Translations under genes and position numbers: made by a program
The notes under the pieces: model-generated
Seen by the model: only the letters and a program-made list of their open reading frames with translations
What the model was told of the DNA's origin: nothing
Database searches by the model: none
Shown here: piece by piece, positions 51,079 through 59,733 of the stretch
Layout of the letters: every line of letters starts with the position of its first letter
How positions within the stretch are numbered: the first letter of the stretch is position 1
Origin: Acidocella facilis ATCC 35904
GTDB lineage: Bacteria > Pseudomonadota > Alphaproteobacteria > Acetobacterales > Acetobacteraceae
Assembly (NCBI RefSeq): GCF_000687875.1
Contig: NZ_JHYG01000006.1
Span: 62,001 to 126,000 of the forward strand
Reading direction: 5' to 3'
Length of the DNA: 64,000 bases

Positions 51079-53628
51079 TCATTGATTGTTCGCCCGGCGG
51101 ATCGTGCCAAGCGCCATCACCGCTTGTCTTGTCCGTTTCAACTCAGTGTGGGCGCGGCTGGTGAACGCGCCCGCCTGGGCCTTCAGCTCACTGCCGCGTA
51201 AGCCGCCCCATGGAGTGCAGAGATTGCCCAGCGCCTTCGCCCCGACATTCGCCGCCGAGCTGCGCAGCGCGTGGGCATGGTTGCGAAACTCCTGCCCATC
51301 GCCCTTTTCCGCATCGGCGGAGAGCAGATCGATCAGATCCTTCGCATCGGAGAGGAAATCCGAGAGCAGCTCGTTGAGGAACTGGCTGTCGCCGAGCAGC
51401 CGCAGATTGGCGATGATCGCATCATCCAAAGGCGATTCTTCGGGCGCGGGCCGGGCCAGCACCGGCGCCGGCGGCTCGATCCATTCCTCCAGCCGGGCGA
51501 TCACCGATGAGGGCTCGCGCATGCGGGCCATCTTTTCCACCGCCGCCACCAGATCCTGCGGTGCCACCGGCTTGACCAGACAGCCATCCATGTCGGCGCT
51601 GCGCCATTCGCCGCTCATTTGCGCGAAGGCATCCGCCGTCAGCCCGACAATGGGCAGCCGGTCCCGGCCCAGCGCCATCACCCGGTAGAGCTTGGTGGCT
51701 TCCAGCCCGTCCAGCCCGGGCATGTTGAAATCCATCAGCACGATATCGAAGCGCTCATCCTCGCGCTCCAGAATATCCACCGCCAGGTTGCCGTTATCGG
51801 CCACCGTCACATTATGCCCGGCCGCTTCCAGAATGCGGGTGAAGACACGCTGATTGACCCGGTTATCATCCACCAGCAGCACATTGCGGCGGATCAGCGA
51901 GACCGGCAGCGGCGCCGGTTCAGGCTCGGCCTCCAGGGCACGCGGCGCGGCGGCGGGCAGTTCGTCGCTGGTTGCGATCGGCGGCACGACGCCGCAGAAG
52001 CGCCCGGCGATCAGCAAGGCCTGCTGCAATTCCTGGTCGGAAAAATCGTCCGAGAGCAGGGTGGTGCAGCGTTGCCGGGTGGCAAGATCGGGCAGGCCCG
52101 GCCCCTCGACGGGCTGGATCTGGATCAGCATCGGCGCGGCGCCGCGGCTGCTCACCGGGGCGGAGGGCGGTTCGCCGTCATTATTGTAATCCACCAGAAT
52201 GCGCACATCAGCCGGCACCATGGTGCCGGGATTGACCAGCTCCACCTCCGCGCCCATGGCGGCGAGGTTGGTGCGCATCAGCGCGCGCTTCAGCGGATTG
52301 CGCACCCGCAGGCCGATCTTGCCGGGCGGCGCCCGCCAGATTTCCTCCGTCGGCTCGGCACGCAACGCCTTGATGAAGAAGCGGAACTGGCTGCCTTCGC
52401 CAAGCTTGCTCTGCACGGCGATTTCACCACCCAGCAGCCCGACCAGCCGCTTGGTGATGGCCAGGCCCAGACCGGTGCCGCCGAACCGGTTGAGAATTGA
52501 GGCGTCGCCCTGGGTGAAGCTCTCAAAAATCTTCGCCTGCGCCTCGACCGGAATGCCGATGCCGGTATCCGAGACCTCGACCTGCAGGATCAGCTCGCCC
52601 TCGCTGCCGGGGCGGGTATCCACCGCCAGCACCACGCCACCAATGGAGGTGAATTTCACCGCGTTGCCGACGAGATTGATCAGGATTTCCTGCAGATGCA
52701 GCCGGCTGGTCTTGATCCGTACCGGGGTGCGCGGGGTGACGTGGAGGTTGAAGGCGATGGATTTCTCCCGCACCTGGCTCTCGACGATGCGCCGCACATC
52801 GACCAGCAGCGCCAGCAGGTCGAACTCCTCCACCGTGCTGGTCATCCGCCCCGCCTCGATGCGGGAGAAATCCAGCAGCTGGTTGATCAGCGTCTGCAAG
52901 GAATGGCTGGCGACGCCGACGGTCTCGACCATCTCCGCCTGGGCGGAATCGAGCTTGCTGGCGCGCAGCAGCTCGTTCATGCCGATGATCGCGGTCAGCG
53001 GCGTGCGCAGCTCGTGGCTGACGCTGGCCAGGAACATGCTCTTGGCCTTGCTCGCCTCCTCGGCCGCCTTGGTCGCCTGGGAGAGTTTTCGGATCAATGT
53101 GCCGGCATAGGCGGGGAGAACAATCAGCCCGACCAGCAAGCCGGCCGACAATTCCGGTACGCTGCGCCAGAAGCCGGAGGTGAGTACAACGGCAAGAAAA
53201 CTGAGCACCGCGATTGGCACGGCGAGTAGCAGAAAGCGTTGCCCGAAACGGAAGCCGTTGCCGAAGATGAGCCAGAGATATAGCGGATAGAACAGCGCCA
53301 TCTTCTCACCGCCGAGATAGAGCTCCCATGAGAGGAAGCCGCAATCCAGCAGCAGGGCGAGGATTCGTCGCGGAATATTGATGTCGGGGCGCCAGAGAAT
53401 ATGCGCCAGCACACCGAGCGTCAGCACGACGTACAGCGCCATGACGCAAAGCTCGCTATTCCCTGTCATGGCATGGCCATCAGCGAGGAAAATCAGCAGC
53501 ATTACGGCCGTCAACGCCAGCCGGTTGAAGCTCATCTCATGTTCGCTGTCCGGGCGCCCGCGCAGGCGCTGGGTCAGCGGGGCGAGCAGCCGACGCAGCG
53601 CATCGCCCGCCCGGTTCAGCGTCCTCAT
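51079..53628 (-). CDS. rpfC: RpfC-type hybrid sensor kinase (DSF receptor)
   Basis: An 849-residue sensor. The N-terminus has the RpfC signature RPDSEHEMSFNRL followed by about five transmembrane segments (residues 35-178). Next come the kinase (H205 in FLASVSHELRTPLTAIIG; ATP lid DTGIGIP and GGTGLGLAITKRL), a receiver (VLLVDDNRVNQRVF, phospho-acceptor D633 in IVLMDFNMPGLDG) and a C-terminal Hpt (H786 in NHAHALRSSAANVGA). This is the complete RpfC layout, which senses DSF and passes phosphate to a response regulator. Residues 428-550 look like an inactive receiver-like segment. Its start overlaps the stop of the upstream REC-PAS-GGDEF-EAL gene, so the two are one operon. Confidence 0.93.
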   Translation of the reverse strand: MRTLNRAGDALRRLLAPLTQRLRGRPDSEHEMSFNRLALTAVMLLIFLADGHAMTGNSELCVMALYVVLTLGVLAHILWRPDINIPRRILALLLDCGFLSWELYLGGEKMALFYPLYLWLIFGNGFRFGQRFLLLAVPIAVLSFLAVVLTSGFWRSVPELSAGLLVGLIVLPAYAGTLIRKLSQATKAAEEASKAKSMFLASVSHELRTPLTAIIGMNELLRASKLDSAQAEMVETVGVASHSLQTLINQLLDFSRIEAGRMTSTVEEFDLLALLVDVRRIVESQVREKSIAFNLHVTPRTPVRIKTSRLHLQEILINLVGNAVKFTSIGGVVLAVDTRPGSEGELILQVEVSDTGIGIPVEAQAKIFESFTQGDASILNRFGGTGLGLAITKRLVGLLGGEIAVQSKLGEGSQFRFFIKALRAEPTEEIWRAPPGKIGLRVRNPLKRALMRTNLAAMGAEVELVNPGTMVPADVRILVDYNNDGEPPSAPVSSRGAAPMLIQIQPVEGPGLPDLATRQRCTTLLSDDFSDQELQQALLIAGRFCGVVPPIATSDELPAAAPRALEAEPEPAPLPVSLIRRNVLLVDDNRVNQRVFTRILEAAGHNVTVADNGNLAVDILEREDERFDIVLMDFNMPGLDGLEATKLYRVMALGRDRLPIVGLTADAFAQMSGEWRSADMDGCLVKPVAPQDLVAAVEKMARMREPSSVIARLEEWIEPPAPVLARPAPEESPLDDAIIANLRLLGDSQFLNELLSDFLSDAKDLIDLLSADAEKGDGQEFRNHAHALRSSAANVGAKALGNLCTPWGGLRGSELKAQAGAFTSRAHTELKRTRQAVMALGTIRRANNQ

Positions 53629-55796
53629 CGCGCGCTCCGCGCCGCGCAGAGGAAGGAGGCCTGGGATTTCTGCCAGACCAGCTCGTTCAGGAACACATCC
53701 GGCGCCAGCGCCTGGCCGAGCAGGAAGCCCTGGCCCTCATCGCAGCCCTCGGCTTTCAGCAGAGCGAGCTGGGCGTTGGTCTCAATCCCCTCGGCGACGA
53801 CGCGCAGATTGAGGATATGGCCCAGCTCGATGATCGTGCGCGCGATCGCGAGGTCATTCTTGTTCTCGGCCAGCCCCTGGATGAAGGAGCGGTCGATCTT
53901 CAACCGGTCGAGCGGAAATTTCTGCATATAGGCGAGCGAGGAATAGCCGGTGCCGAAATCATCCAGCGACAGGCTGACCCCCAGGCTGCGCAGCGCGTTG
54001 AGCTGCGGGATGATGTCATCGACATCGCGCAGCAAAATCCCTTCGGTCAGTTCCAGGTCCAGCGCGCGCGGGTCGATCCGGGTCTCGGCCAGGGCGGCGG
54101 CAACCACCTTGGCGATGGCGCGGCGGCGGAACTGGATCGGCGAGAGATTGACGCCGACCCGCAAGCCGGTGACGCCCTGGCGCGCCCAGTCCCCGATCTG
54201 CCGGCAGGCCTCATGGATCACCCATTCATTGATCGGCATGATCAGCCCGGTTTCCTCGGCGAGGCTGAGGAAATGCCCCGGCGGCACCAGCCCCGCCTCG
54301 GGCCGGCGCCAGCGCAGCAGCGCCTCGGCGCCGGTCAGCGCCCCGGTGCGCAGATCGAATTGCGGCTGGTAGTTCAGCACGAATTCCCGCTGCGCGATGG
54401 CGTTCAGCAGATCGCGCTCCAGATTGACCACCTGGCTGGAATTGGTGCCCATCTCGGCGGCGAAGGCGCGCCACATATTGCCGCCGGCCAGCTTCGCCGC
54501 ATACATCGCCTGGTCGGCATTCTTCATCAGCGATTCCGCGTCCTGCGCGTCCTGCGGCGCCATCGAGATGCCGATGCTCGCCCCCACATTCAGCGCCTCT
54601 GGCGCATGCTCGCTCTCATTCAGCCGGGCGATGATCAAATCCGCCAGCCGCGCGGTATCCTCCGGCCCGGTGATATTGGATTGCAGCACCGCGAACTCAT
54701 CCCCGCCGATGCGCGCCACCGTATCCTCCTCGCCGATCAGCTCGACCAGCATCTCGGCGATGCGCCGCAGCAGCCGGTCCCCCATGGCGTGGCCCTGGCT
54801 GTCATTGATCGATTTGAACCGGTCGAGATCGATGAAATGCAGGGCGAAATGCTGGTCCCCCCGGCGGCCGCGGGCGAATTCGCGCTGGATCCGGTCGCGC
54901 AGCAGCGCACGGTTGGGTAGCCCGGTCAGTGGGTCGTGATTGGCCAGATATTCCAGCCGCTTCTCGGCATTGCGCCGCTCGGTGATGTCGACCGAGGTGG
55001 TCAGCACCGCGCGCGCCACGCCATTGGCATCGCGCAGCGGCACCTTGCTGGTCAGGTACACCAGCGTGTCGCCGGAGGCGGTCATCACCTCCTCCTCGCG
55101 GGCGGGCAAAGGCTGGCCGGTTTCCAGCACCAGCTTGTCCAGCCGGCGGCTGGAAATGCCGCGCTCCCAGCCGAACAGCAGATCCACCGGCTGGCCGACC
55201 AGCTCGCCCGGCAGCTCGCCGGCGGCGGCGGCCTGGGCGGCGTTGACGAACAGGCAATTGCCATGCCGGTCGGCGGCGCTGATCATCGCCGGGACATTGT
55301 CGATCACCTGCGCCAGCGCCTCGCGGCTATCGATGGCGAAATCCTCGCGCATCGGCACGCCGGCGGCCAGCCGCCGCTCCAGCATCTCCGCCCGGCGCAG
55401 CGTGTTCTGCTGCTGGGCGCGCAATTTCAACAGGTTGCGGGCCCGGGTGACGAATTCCACATGGTCGACCGGGCTCAGCAGAAAATCCGTCGCCCCGGCT
55501 TCCAGGCAGGCGACGCGGTAATTGCGGTCGTGATAGGCGGTGACGACGATCACCGGCAGGTTGGGGTCGTAGGAGCGTATATGCGCGACCAGCTTGTCGC
55601 CGGTCATGAAGGGCATTTTATAGTCGGTGATCAGCAGGTCCGCCTGGTTGCCGGGCAGCCAGTCGATCACCTGCTGGGCGTTCTCGAAGGTGCGGACATG
55701 CGCCTCCACCCCGAGATTGCGCGCCAGGCGGGCGTAAATGCGGCGATTGGTCGGGCTGTCATCGACGATCAGGATGGTCGGCTGGGAAATCTGCAT
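53625..55796 (-). CDS. REC-PAS-GGDEF-EAL cyclic-di-GMP regulator coupled to rpfC
   Basis: A 723-residue protein. Receiver residues 5-120 have D12-D13 and phospho-acceptor D58 (LLITDYKMP), but the usual Lys is Ser (LLSPVD). A PAS domain (about 155-275) follows, then GGDEF (364-368, RIGGDEFAVL; no RxxD inhibitory site) and EAL (491-493, EALLRW; DDFGTGYSS 612-620; K633; VAEGIE), both with active-site residues intact. It could make and/or degrade c-di-GMP. In Xanthomonas the RpfC partner is RpfG (REC-HD-GYP); this protein occupies that slot. ATG 55796 is my choice (the GAGG spacing is short); GTG 55835 is possible. Confidence 0.9.
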   Translation of the reverse strand: MQISQPTILIVDDSPTNRRIYARLARNLGVEAHVRTFENAQQVIDWLPGNQADLLITDYKMPFMTGDKLVAHIRSYDPNLPVIVVTAYHDRNYRVACLEAGATDFLLSPVDHVEFVTRARNLLKLRAQQQNTLRRAEMLERRLAAGVPMREDFAIDSREALAQVIDNVPAMISAADRHGNCLFVNAAQAAAAGELPGELVGQPVDLLFGWERGISSRRLDKLVLETGQPLPAREEEVMTASGDTLVYLTSKVPLRDANGVARAVLTTSVDITERRNAEKRLEYLANHDPLTGLPNRALLRDRIQREFARGRRGDQHFALHFIDLDRFKSINDSQGHAMGDRLLRRIAEMLVELIGEEDTVARIGGDEFAVLQSNITGPEDTARLADLIIARLNESEHAPEALNVGASIGISMAPQDAQDAESLMKNADQAMYAAKLAGGNMWRAFAAEMGTNSSQVVNLERDLLNAIAQREFVLNYQPQFDLRTGALTGAEALLRWRRPEAGLVPPGHFLSLAEETGLIMPINEWVIHEACRQIGDWARQGVTGLRVGVNLSPIQFRRRAIAKVVAAALAETRIDPRALDLELTEGILLRDVDDIIPQLNALRSLGVSLSLDDFGTGYSSLAYMQKFPLDRLKIDRSFIQGLAENKNDLAIARTIIELGHILNLRVVAEGIETNAQLALLKAEGCDEGQGFLLGQALAPDVFLNELVWQKSQASFLCAARSAR

Positions 55797-56136
55797 CACC
55801 TCAGCCTGTCCAGTGCCGGACCTGTTGCGCCCCACAAGACGGTTTCAGGCGAACCGAGACACACGAATGGCGGCCGGGGCACGGCATTATTCTTAGATGC
55901 TGACAACTCATTTCCCGAATGCCCTCTTGCCCTTCTCGGTAGGGTTGGAAGCTATCTCAAGATCTGCCCCAATTCTACCTGTAATCGAATTTATTCAATA
56001 ATTCGATACGCGCCAAGATCGCTTTCGGACCGGCCCCGGTGGGAGGGGCGGAAAAGGCGGACTTGATCTGGGTCATGGCGCCGCGGCGCGGGGCGGGATT
56101 CAGTGGAATTCGCTGCAACCGCAAAGGAGAGAGCGC
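55797..56136. other. Divergent promoter region between c-di-GMP regulator and alcohol dehydrogenase
   Basis: No gene seen. It contains the perfect inverted repeat at 55984-56007 listed separately and an AAGGAGAG ribosome site just before the dehydrogenase GTG. AT-rich around 55900-56010, where promoters for both sides are expected. Confidence 0.55.
55984..56007. promoter_or_regulatory. Perfect inverted repeat ATCGAATT-N8-AATTCGAT
   Basis: Arms 55984-55991 and 56000-56007 around TATTCAAT, 24 bases in all. The centre-to-centre spacing of 16 bases suits a dimeric repressor or activator. It could serve the c-di-GMP regulator/rpfC operon, the dehydrogenase gene or both. Binder unknown. Confidence 0.5.
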
Positions 56137-57159
56137 GTGGCGAAGATGATGAAAGCCGCCATTGTGCGGGACTTCACAAAACCGTTGACGATCGAGGACT
56201 GGCCGGTGCCGGACCCGGCGGAAGGGCAGATTCTGGTGCGGCTGAGCGCGACCGGGGTCTGCCACACGGATCTGCACGCCGCCCGGGGCGATTGGCCGGT
56301 GCGCCCAACCCCGCCTTTCATCCCCGGCCATGAGGGGGTGGGGATGGTCGCGGCGGTCGGGCGCGGGGTGAAGCGGGTGAAGGAGGGCGACCGGGTCGGC
56401 ATTCCCTGGCTGCACAGCGCCTGCGGCTATTGCCCGCATTGCCGCACCGGCTGGGAGACGTTGTGCGCCGACCAGCAGAATTCCGGCTATTCGGTGAATG
56501 GCAGTTTCGCCGAATACGCGCTGGCGGACCCGAATTATGTCGGCCGGATTCCGGCCGGGCTGGAGGATGGGCCGGCGGCCCCGGTGCTCTGCGCCGGCGT
56601 GACGACCTATAAAGGGCTGAAGGAAACCGAGGTGAAGCCCGGCGAATGGGTGCTGATCTCGGGCGTCGGCGGGCTCGGCCACATGGCCGTGCAATATGCC
56701 AAGGCGATGGGCATGCATGTGGCGGCGGTCGATATCCACCCCGACAAGCTGGCCCTTGCCCGGCAGCTCGGCGCGGATGTGACGCTGGATGCGCGCGATG
56801 CCGAGGCACTGGCCAGCTTCACGCAGCGCAGCGGCGGTGTTCACGGGGCGCTGGTCACCGCGGTCTCGCCGGTGGCGTTCGAGCAGGCCTACGGGCTGTT
56901 GCGCGCCCACGGCACCATGGCGCTGGTGGGGCTGCCGCCGGGGCGCTTCAGCCTGCCGATCTTCGAGACGGTGCTCAAACGCATCACCGTGCGCGGCTCT
57001 ATCGTCGGCACCAGGCAGGATCTGGAAGAGGCGCTGGAGTTCGCCGGCGAGGGCAAGGTGGCGGCGCATTTCTCCTGGGACAGCCTGGAAAATATCAACC
57101 AGATCTTCGAGCGCATGGAGCAGGGCGGCATCGATGGCCGGGTGGTGCTGAAGCTCTGA
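56137..57159 (+). CDS. Zinc-dependent alcohol dehydrogenase (AdhP/AdhA type)
   Basis: A 340-residue medium-chain dehydrogenase. Catalytic zinc ligands are in GVCHTDLHAARGDW and GHEGVG; the structural zinc is held by four Cys in ACGYCPHCRTGWETLC; the Rossmann loop is ISGVGGLGHMAVQYA. It oxidises primary alcohols (or reduces aldehydes) with NAD. GTG 56137 follows an AAGGAGAG site and is preferred to the ATG four codons on. It stands alone, followed by a copy of the terminator-like repeat. Confidence 0.92.
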   Translation: MAKMMKAAIVRDFTKPLTIEDWPVPDPAEGQILVRLSATGVCHTDLHAARGDWPVRPTPPFIPGHEGVGMVAAVGRGVKRVKEGDRVGIPWLHSACGYCPHCRTGWETLCADQQNSGYSVNGSFAEYALADPNYVGRIPAGLEDGPAAPVLCAGVTTYKGLKETEVKPGEWVLISGVGGLGHMAVQYAKAMGMHVAAVDIHPDKLALARQLGADVTLDARDAEALASFTQRSGGVHGALVTAVSPVAFEQAYGLLRAHGTMALVGLPPGRFSLPIFETVLKRITVRGSIVGTRQDLEEALEFAGEGKVAAHFSWDSLENINQIFERMEQGGIDGRVVLKL

Positions 57160-57179
57160 AACACCCGACCTGAAACCGC

Positions 57180-57225
57180 GCAAAAGTTTTTGGGGGTGTG
57201 GGGCGTTTTTTCAAAAACTCCCCAC
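57180..57225 (+). repeat. Terminator-like dispersed repeat, copy after adh
   Basis: GCAAAAGTTTTTGGGGGTGTGGGG followed by a hairpin (TGGGG-C-GTTTTT/AAAAAC-T-CCCCA, 57199-57224), written here in parts: GCAAAAG, TTTTTGGGGG, TGTGGGG. The same composite lies in opposite orientation at 62612-62657, and a related form (GCAAAAGTTTTTTGG plus TGCCGC hairpin) is at 62524-62564. Likely terminator for adh and the convergent enolase-type gene. Confidence 0.75.
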
Positions 57226-57245
57226 GGTCCTCCGCTCGTTGCGTT

Positions 57246-58373
57246 TTAATGCCCCACCCGGTACGCGCCCAGCGCCACCAGGTCCGGGACAATCCCCAGC
57301 CCCGGCGCCTCGCTCAGTGTGGCGTGGCCCTGGGTGATCCGCGCCAGCGGGCCGCAGCTCATCTCGCGCAGCGCGTTCGGGTTGGAATCGATCTCCAGCA
57401 TTCCCTCACCCCCTACCGCCGCCAGCAGATGCGCCGAGGCCAGCAGCCCCAGCCCGCCGCCCAGCCAATGCGGGCAATAAATCAGCCCCGCCGCCAGCGC
57501 CGCGCGCGCCACCGGCAGGCACCCGGAAAACCCGCCCCATTTGGCGATGTCCGGCTGCATGACCGCCACAGCGCGGGAGGCCAGAGCGGCCGCGAAGCCC
57601 TCCTGCCCGAGCAGATTCTCCCCCGCCGCCAGGGGGATGCCGGTCTGCCCGGCAAGGTGCCGCCACTCCGCCCAGGGCCGGTCGGCCCGCAGCGGCTCCT
57701 CCACCCAGCCCAGCCCGAAGCCGGCCAGATGCGGCAGCATCCGCGCCGCCTCCTCCAGGCTCCAGCCCTGGTTGGCATCCACCATCAACTTCGCGCCCTC
57801 GCCCAGCGCCGCGCGCAGATCGCGCAGATTGCGCAGATCCCGCGCCTGCCCGAACCCGACCTTCAGCTTGAAGGCGGTAAAGCCCGCCTGGCGCTGCGCC
57901 AGCGCCGTCTCCACCGCCTTGTCCGGATTGATGCCGCTGGCATAGACCGAAAGGCGCGGATCGCCGCCCCCCAGCAGCCGCCAGAGCGGCTGCCCGGCCC
58001 GGCGCGCCCGCAGATCCCAGAGCGCGATATCCACCCCGGCGATGGCCTGGGCAATCGGCCCCGGCTCGCCGCACTGGATCGCCAGCACGGCGGTGCGGGC
58101 AGTCAGCCGCGCGAACACGGCCTCCGGCACGCCCTCCTGGCCGACCGCCAGCGGCGCCAGCACGCGCTCCACCATCCGCGCCCGGTGCTCGGCACCGATG
58201 GCGGGGAAATTGCACCAGATCTCGCCCCAGCCGATGGCGCCTTCCTCATCCTCCGCCTCCACCACCACCATCGGCCGGTCATGCATCACCCCGAAGGAGG
58301 TGGTCACCGGATGTTCGATCGGGCAGCGATAGACGAAGGCCCGCAGCGCGGCGATGCGGGGGGCGGCACTCAC
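57246..58373 (-). CDS. Enolase-superfamily enzyme, mandelate racemase/acid-sugar dehydratase type
   Basis: A 375-residue protein with the capping domain (1-125) and a TIM-barrel. Lys-x-Lys is in AFKLKVGFG, and the metal ligands are D in VDANQGWS, E in WVEEPLRAD and E in AAGENLLGQ. An Asp in MQPDIAKWGG and His in CPHWLGGGLG can form the His-Asp pair of the mandelate-racemase group. It would act on an acid sugar or related carboxylate by proton abstraction. The GntR-type regulator gene overlaps its start by 4 bases, so the enzyme is probably induced by its substrate. Specific reaction unknown. Confidence 0.85.
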   Translation of the reverse strand: MSAAPRIAALRAFVYRCPIEHPVTTSFGVMHDRPMVVVEAEDEEGAIGWGEIWCNFPAIGAEHRARMVERVLAPLAVGQEGVPEAVFARLTARTAVLAIQCGEPGPIAQAIAGVDIALWDLRARRAGQPLWRLLGGGDPRLSVYASGINPDKAVETALAQRQAGFTAFKLKVGFGQARDLRNLRDLRAALGEGAKLMVDANQGWSLEEAARMLPHLAGFGLGWVEEPLRADRPWAEWRHLAGQTGIPLAAGENLLGQEGFAAALASRAVAVMQPDIAKWGGFSGCLPVARAALAAGLIYCPHWLGGGLGLLASAHLLAAVGGEGMLEIDSNPNALREMSCGPLARITQGHATLSEAPGLGIVPDLVALGAYRVGH

Positions 58374-59107
58374 GAGACCAGATCCATCTCCAGCTGCACG
58401 AGATCCCCGCGATAGATCACCTCGCCCAGATAGATCACCGTGCGATCCGGCGCCGCGAAGACCCGGCGGACATTGGCAACGGGCGCATTCACCCGCAATT
58501 TCAGCAAGGCGGCGGCCTCCGGGTCGGCGCTGCCGATGGTCAGGGTCTGGTGGGCGCGGGCGATCTCGATCTCCGGCATGGCGGCCAGCAGCGGGATCAT
58601 CAGCTCGCTGCGAAACCGCTCCGGGGCGCGGCGGAAAATCGCCTCGTCGAGATGGATGGAGATCACGCAGTAAGGCGTGCCCTCGCGCAGATGCACCCGC
58701 ATCATATGCACATAATGGGCGGCCGGCTTGCCGTCCGTCTCGGTCAGGTTCGGCGCCGCCTGGCCCTCGGAGATGTTCAGCAGCTGGATCTCGTCGCCCT
58801 TCAGCATGGTGACGAGATCGCGCAGCGTGGTCTGCACTTTCAGCCTGGTTTCGGCGGCCGGGTTGCGTTGCACGAAGGTGCCGCGCCCTTGCCGCGCCAC
58901 CACCAGCCCGTCGCGCTGCAGCAGCTCGATCGCCTGGCGCACCGTCACCCGTGCCAGGGAAAATTCCTTCGCCAGCTCCTCGGCGGAGGGCAGCCTGTCG
59001 CCGGGCTTGAAAATGCCGCGCAGGATGCGCTGGCGCAGCACTTCGGAAAGTTGGGCGTAAAGCGGCAGCGGATTGTCGGTGGAGAGAATACTCATCGGCG
59101 CGGACAT
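58370..59107 (-). CDS. GntR-family regulator with UTRA domain (HutC/NagR subfamily)
   Basis: A 245-residue regulator with an N-terminal winged helix-turn-helix (about residues 15-80, GDRLPSAEELAKEFSLARVTVRQAIELLQRDGLV) and a C-terminal UTRA ligand domain (about 95-240). It overlaps the enolase-type gene, so it is likely the local regulator of that enzyme. ATG 59107 coincides with one arm of an inverted repeat; ATG 59095 (MSILSTDN) is an alternative start. Two candidate operators lie just upstream. Ligand unknown, perhaps the acid sugar handled by the enzyme. Confidence 0.9.
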   Translation of the reverse strand: MSAPMSILSTDNPLPLYAQLSEVLRQRILRGIFKPGDRLPSAEELAKEFSLARVTVRQAIELLQRDGLVVARQGRGTFVQRNPAAETRLKVQTTLRDLVTMLKGDEIQLLNISEGQAAPNLTETDGKPAAHYVHMMRVHLREGTPYCVISIHLDEAIFRRAPERFRSELMIPLLAAMPEIEIARAHQTLTIGSADPEAAALLKLRVNAPVANVRRVFAAPDRTVIYLGEVIYRGDLVQLEMDLVS

Positions 59108-59133
59108 ACCCCCATCATCCCGATAATGGTATG
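59105..59133. promoter_or_regulatory. Inverted repeat CATACC-N17-GGTATG at the GntR gene start
   Basis: Perfect 6-base arms at 59105-59110 and 59128-59133. The first arm includes the start codon of the GntR/UTRA gene, as expected for autorepression. Half-sites share GTATG with the site at 59174-59197. Confidence 0.4.
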
Positions 59134-59173
59134 AGCGCCGTCCGAGATTATTCAGGGCGGCAACCCGTTTGAT

Positions 59174-59197
59174 ATACGGTCATCCTATAGACCATAC
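59174..59197. promoter_or_regulatory. GntR/UTRA-type operator candidate (GTATGGTC half-sites)
   Basis: ATACGGTC-ATCCTATA-GACCATAC, arms matching 6 of 8. On the minus strand the right half reads TGGTCTA, the half-site known for NagR/DasR-type UTRA regulators (TGGTCTAGACCA). Located 67-90 bases upstream of the regulator start, in its promoter region. Confidence 0.45.
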
Positions 59198-59244
59198 GAC
59201 TTGAGGTGGCAAGATGCGCGCGGACCGACGCGACGCGGTGAGGT

Positions 59245-59733
59245 TCAGGCCGGCTGTTCGCTGCCGCCGGCCATGGCGAAGCCGGCCAGGGCGGCCTGCA
59301 TGTCATGGGCCAGGTCCATATCCGCGCAGGGCAGGCGCCAGAGCCCGTCCCCCACCACCTGCAGCTCCAGCACGATCTGCTGAAACCCGTTCTCGACCAA
59401 TGTGCGCACCGCGCCGACCCGCACATGCGCGGCCGGCACCACCAGGCTGCGCAGCGCCTTGCCTTCCGGTATGGCCAGAAACACCAGCCCCCGCCCGCCA
59501 TCCAGCGCCAGCCCGCCGCCACGGGCGAAAAAGCTGGTCTGCGCGGTGAAAGGTTGCGGCGCGGCGGCGAGGGCGGCTTCCAGCCGGGACTGGGTGCGCT
59601 GGGTCAGCCGGCCTTTCACCCAGGCGCCGAGGCGCATCCAGCCGCGTGTCGGCATCGAGGCGACGACGCAGAGGATCAGCGTCACCGTGATGAAAACCCA
59701 ATGGAAGGCAATCCAGGCCCAGTAGAAACTCAA
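59245..59733 (-). CDS. Hypothetical membrane-anchored protein
   Basis: A 162-residue protein I do not recognise. It has one N-terminal transmembrane helix (residues 5-27, AWIAFHWVFITVTLILCVV), a short basic stretch (RGWMRLGAWVKGRLTQRTQSR) and a soluble C-terminal domain. That domain has beta-rich phrases (GLALDGGRGLVFLAIPEG, VVPAAHVRVGAVRTL, IVLELQVVGDGLWRLPC) suggestive of a small PH-like or photosynthetic-reaction-centre-unrelated fold. Orientation would be a single-span anchor. It lies between the GntR gene and the radical-SAM gene with no overlap to either. The GC content and codon pattern match its neighbours, so it is probably real. Confidence 0.6.
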   Translation of the reverse strand: MSFYWAWIAFHWVFITVTLILCVVASMPTRGWMRLGAWVKGRLTQRTQSRLEAALAAAPQPFTAQTSFFARGGGLALDGGRGLVFLAIPEGKALRSLVVPAAHVRVGAVRTLVENGFQQIVLELQVVGDGLWRLPCADMDLAHDMQAALAGFAMAGGSEQPA

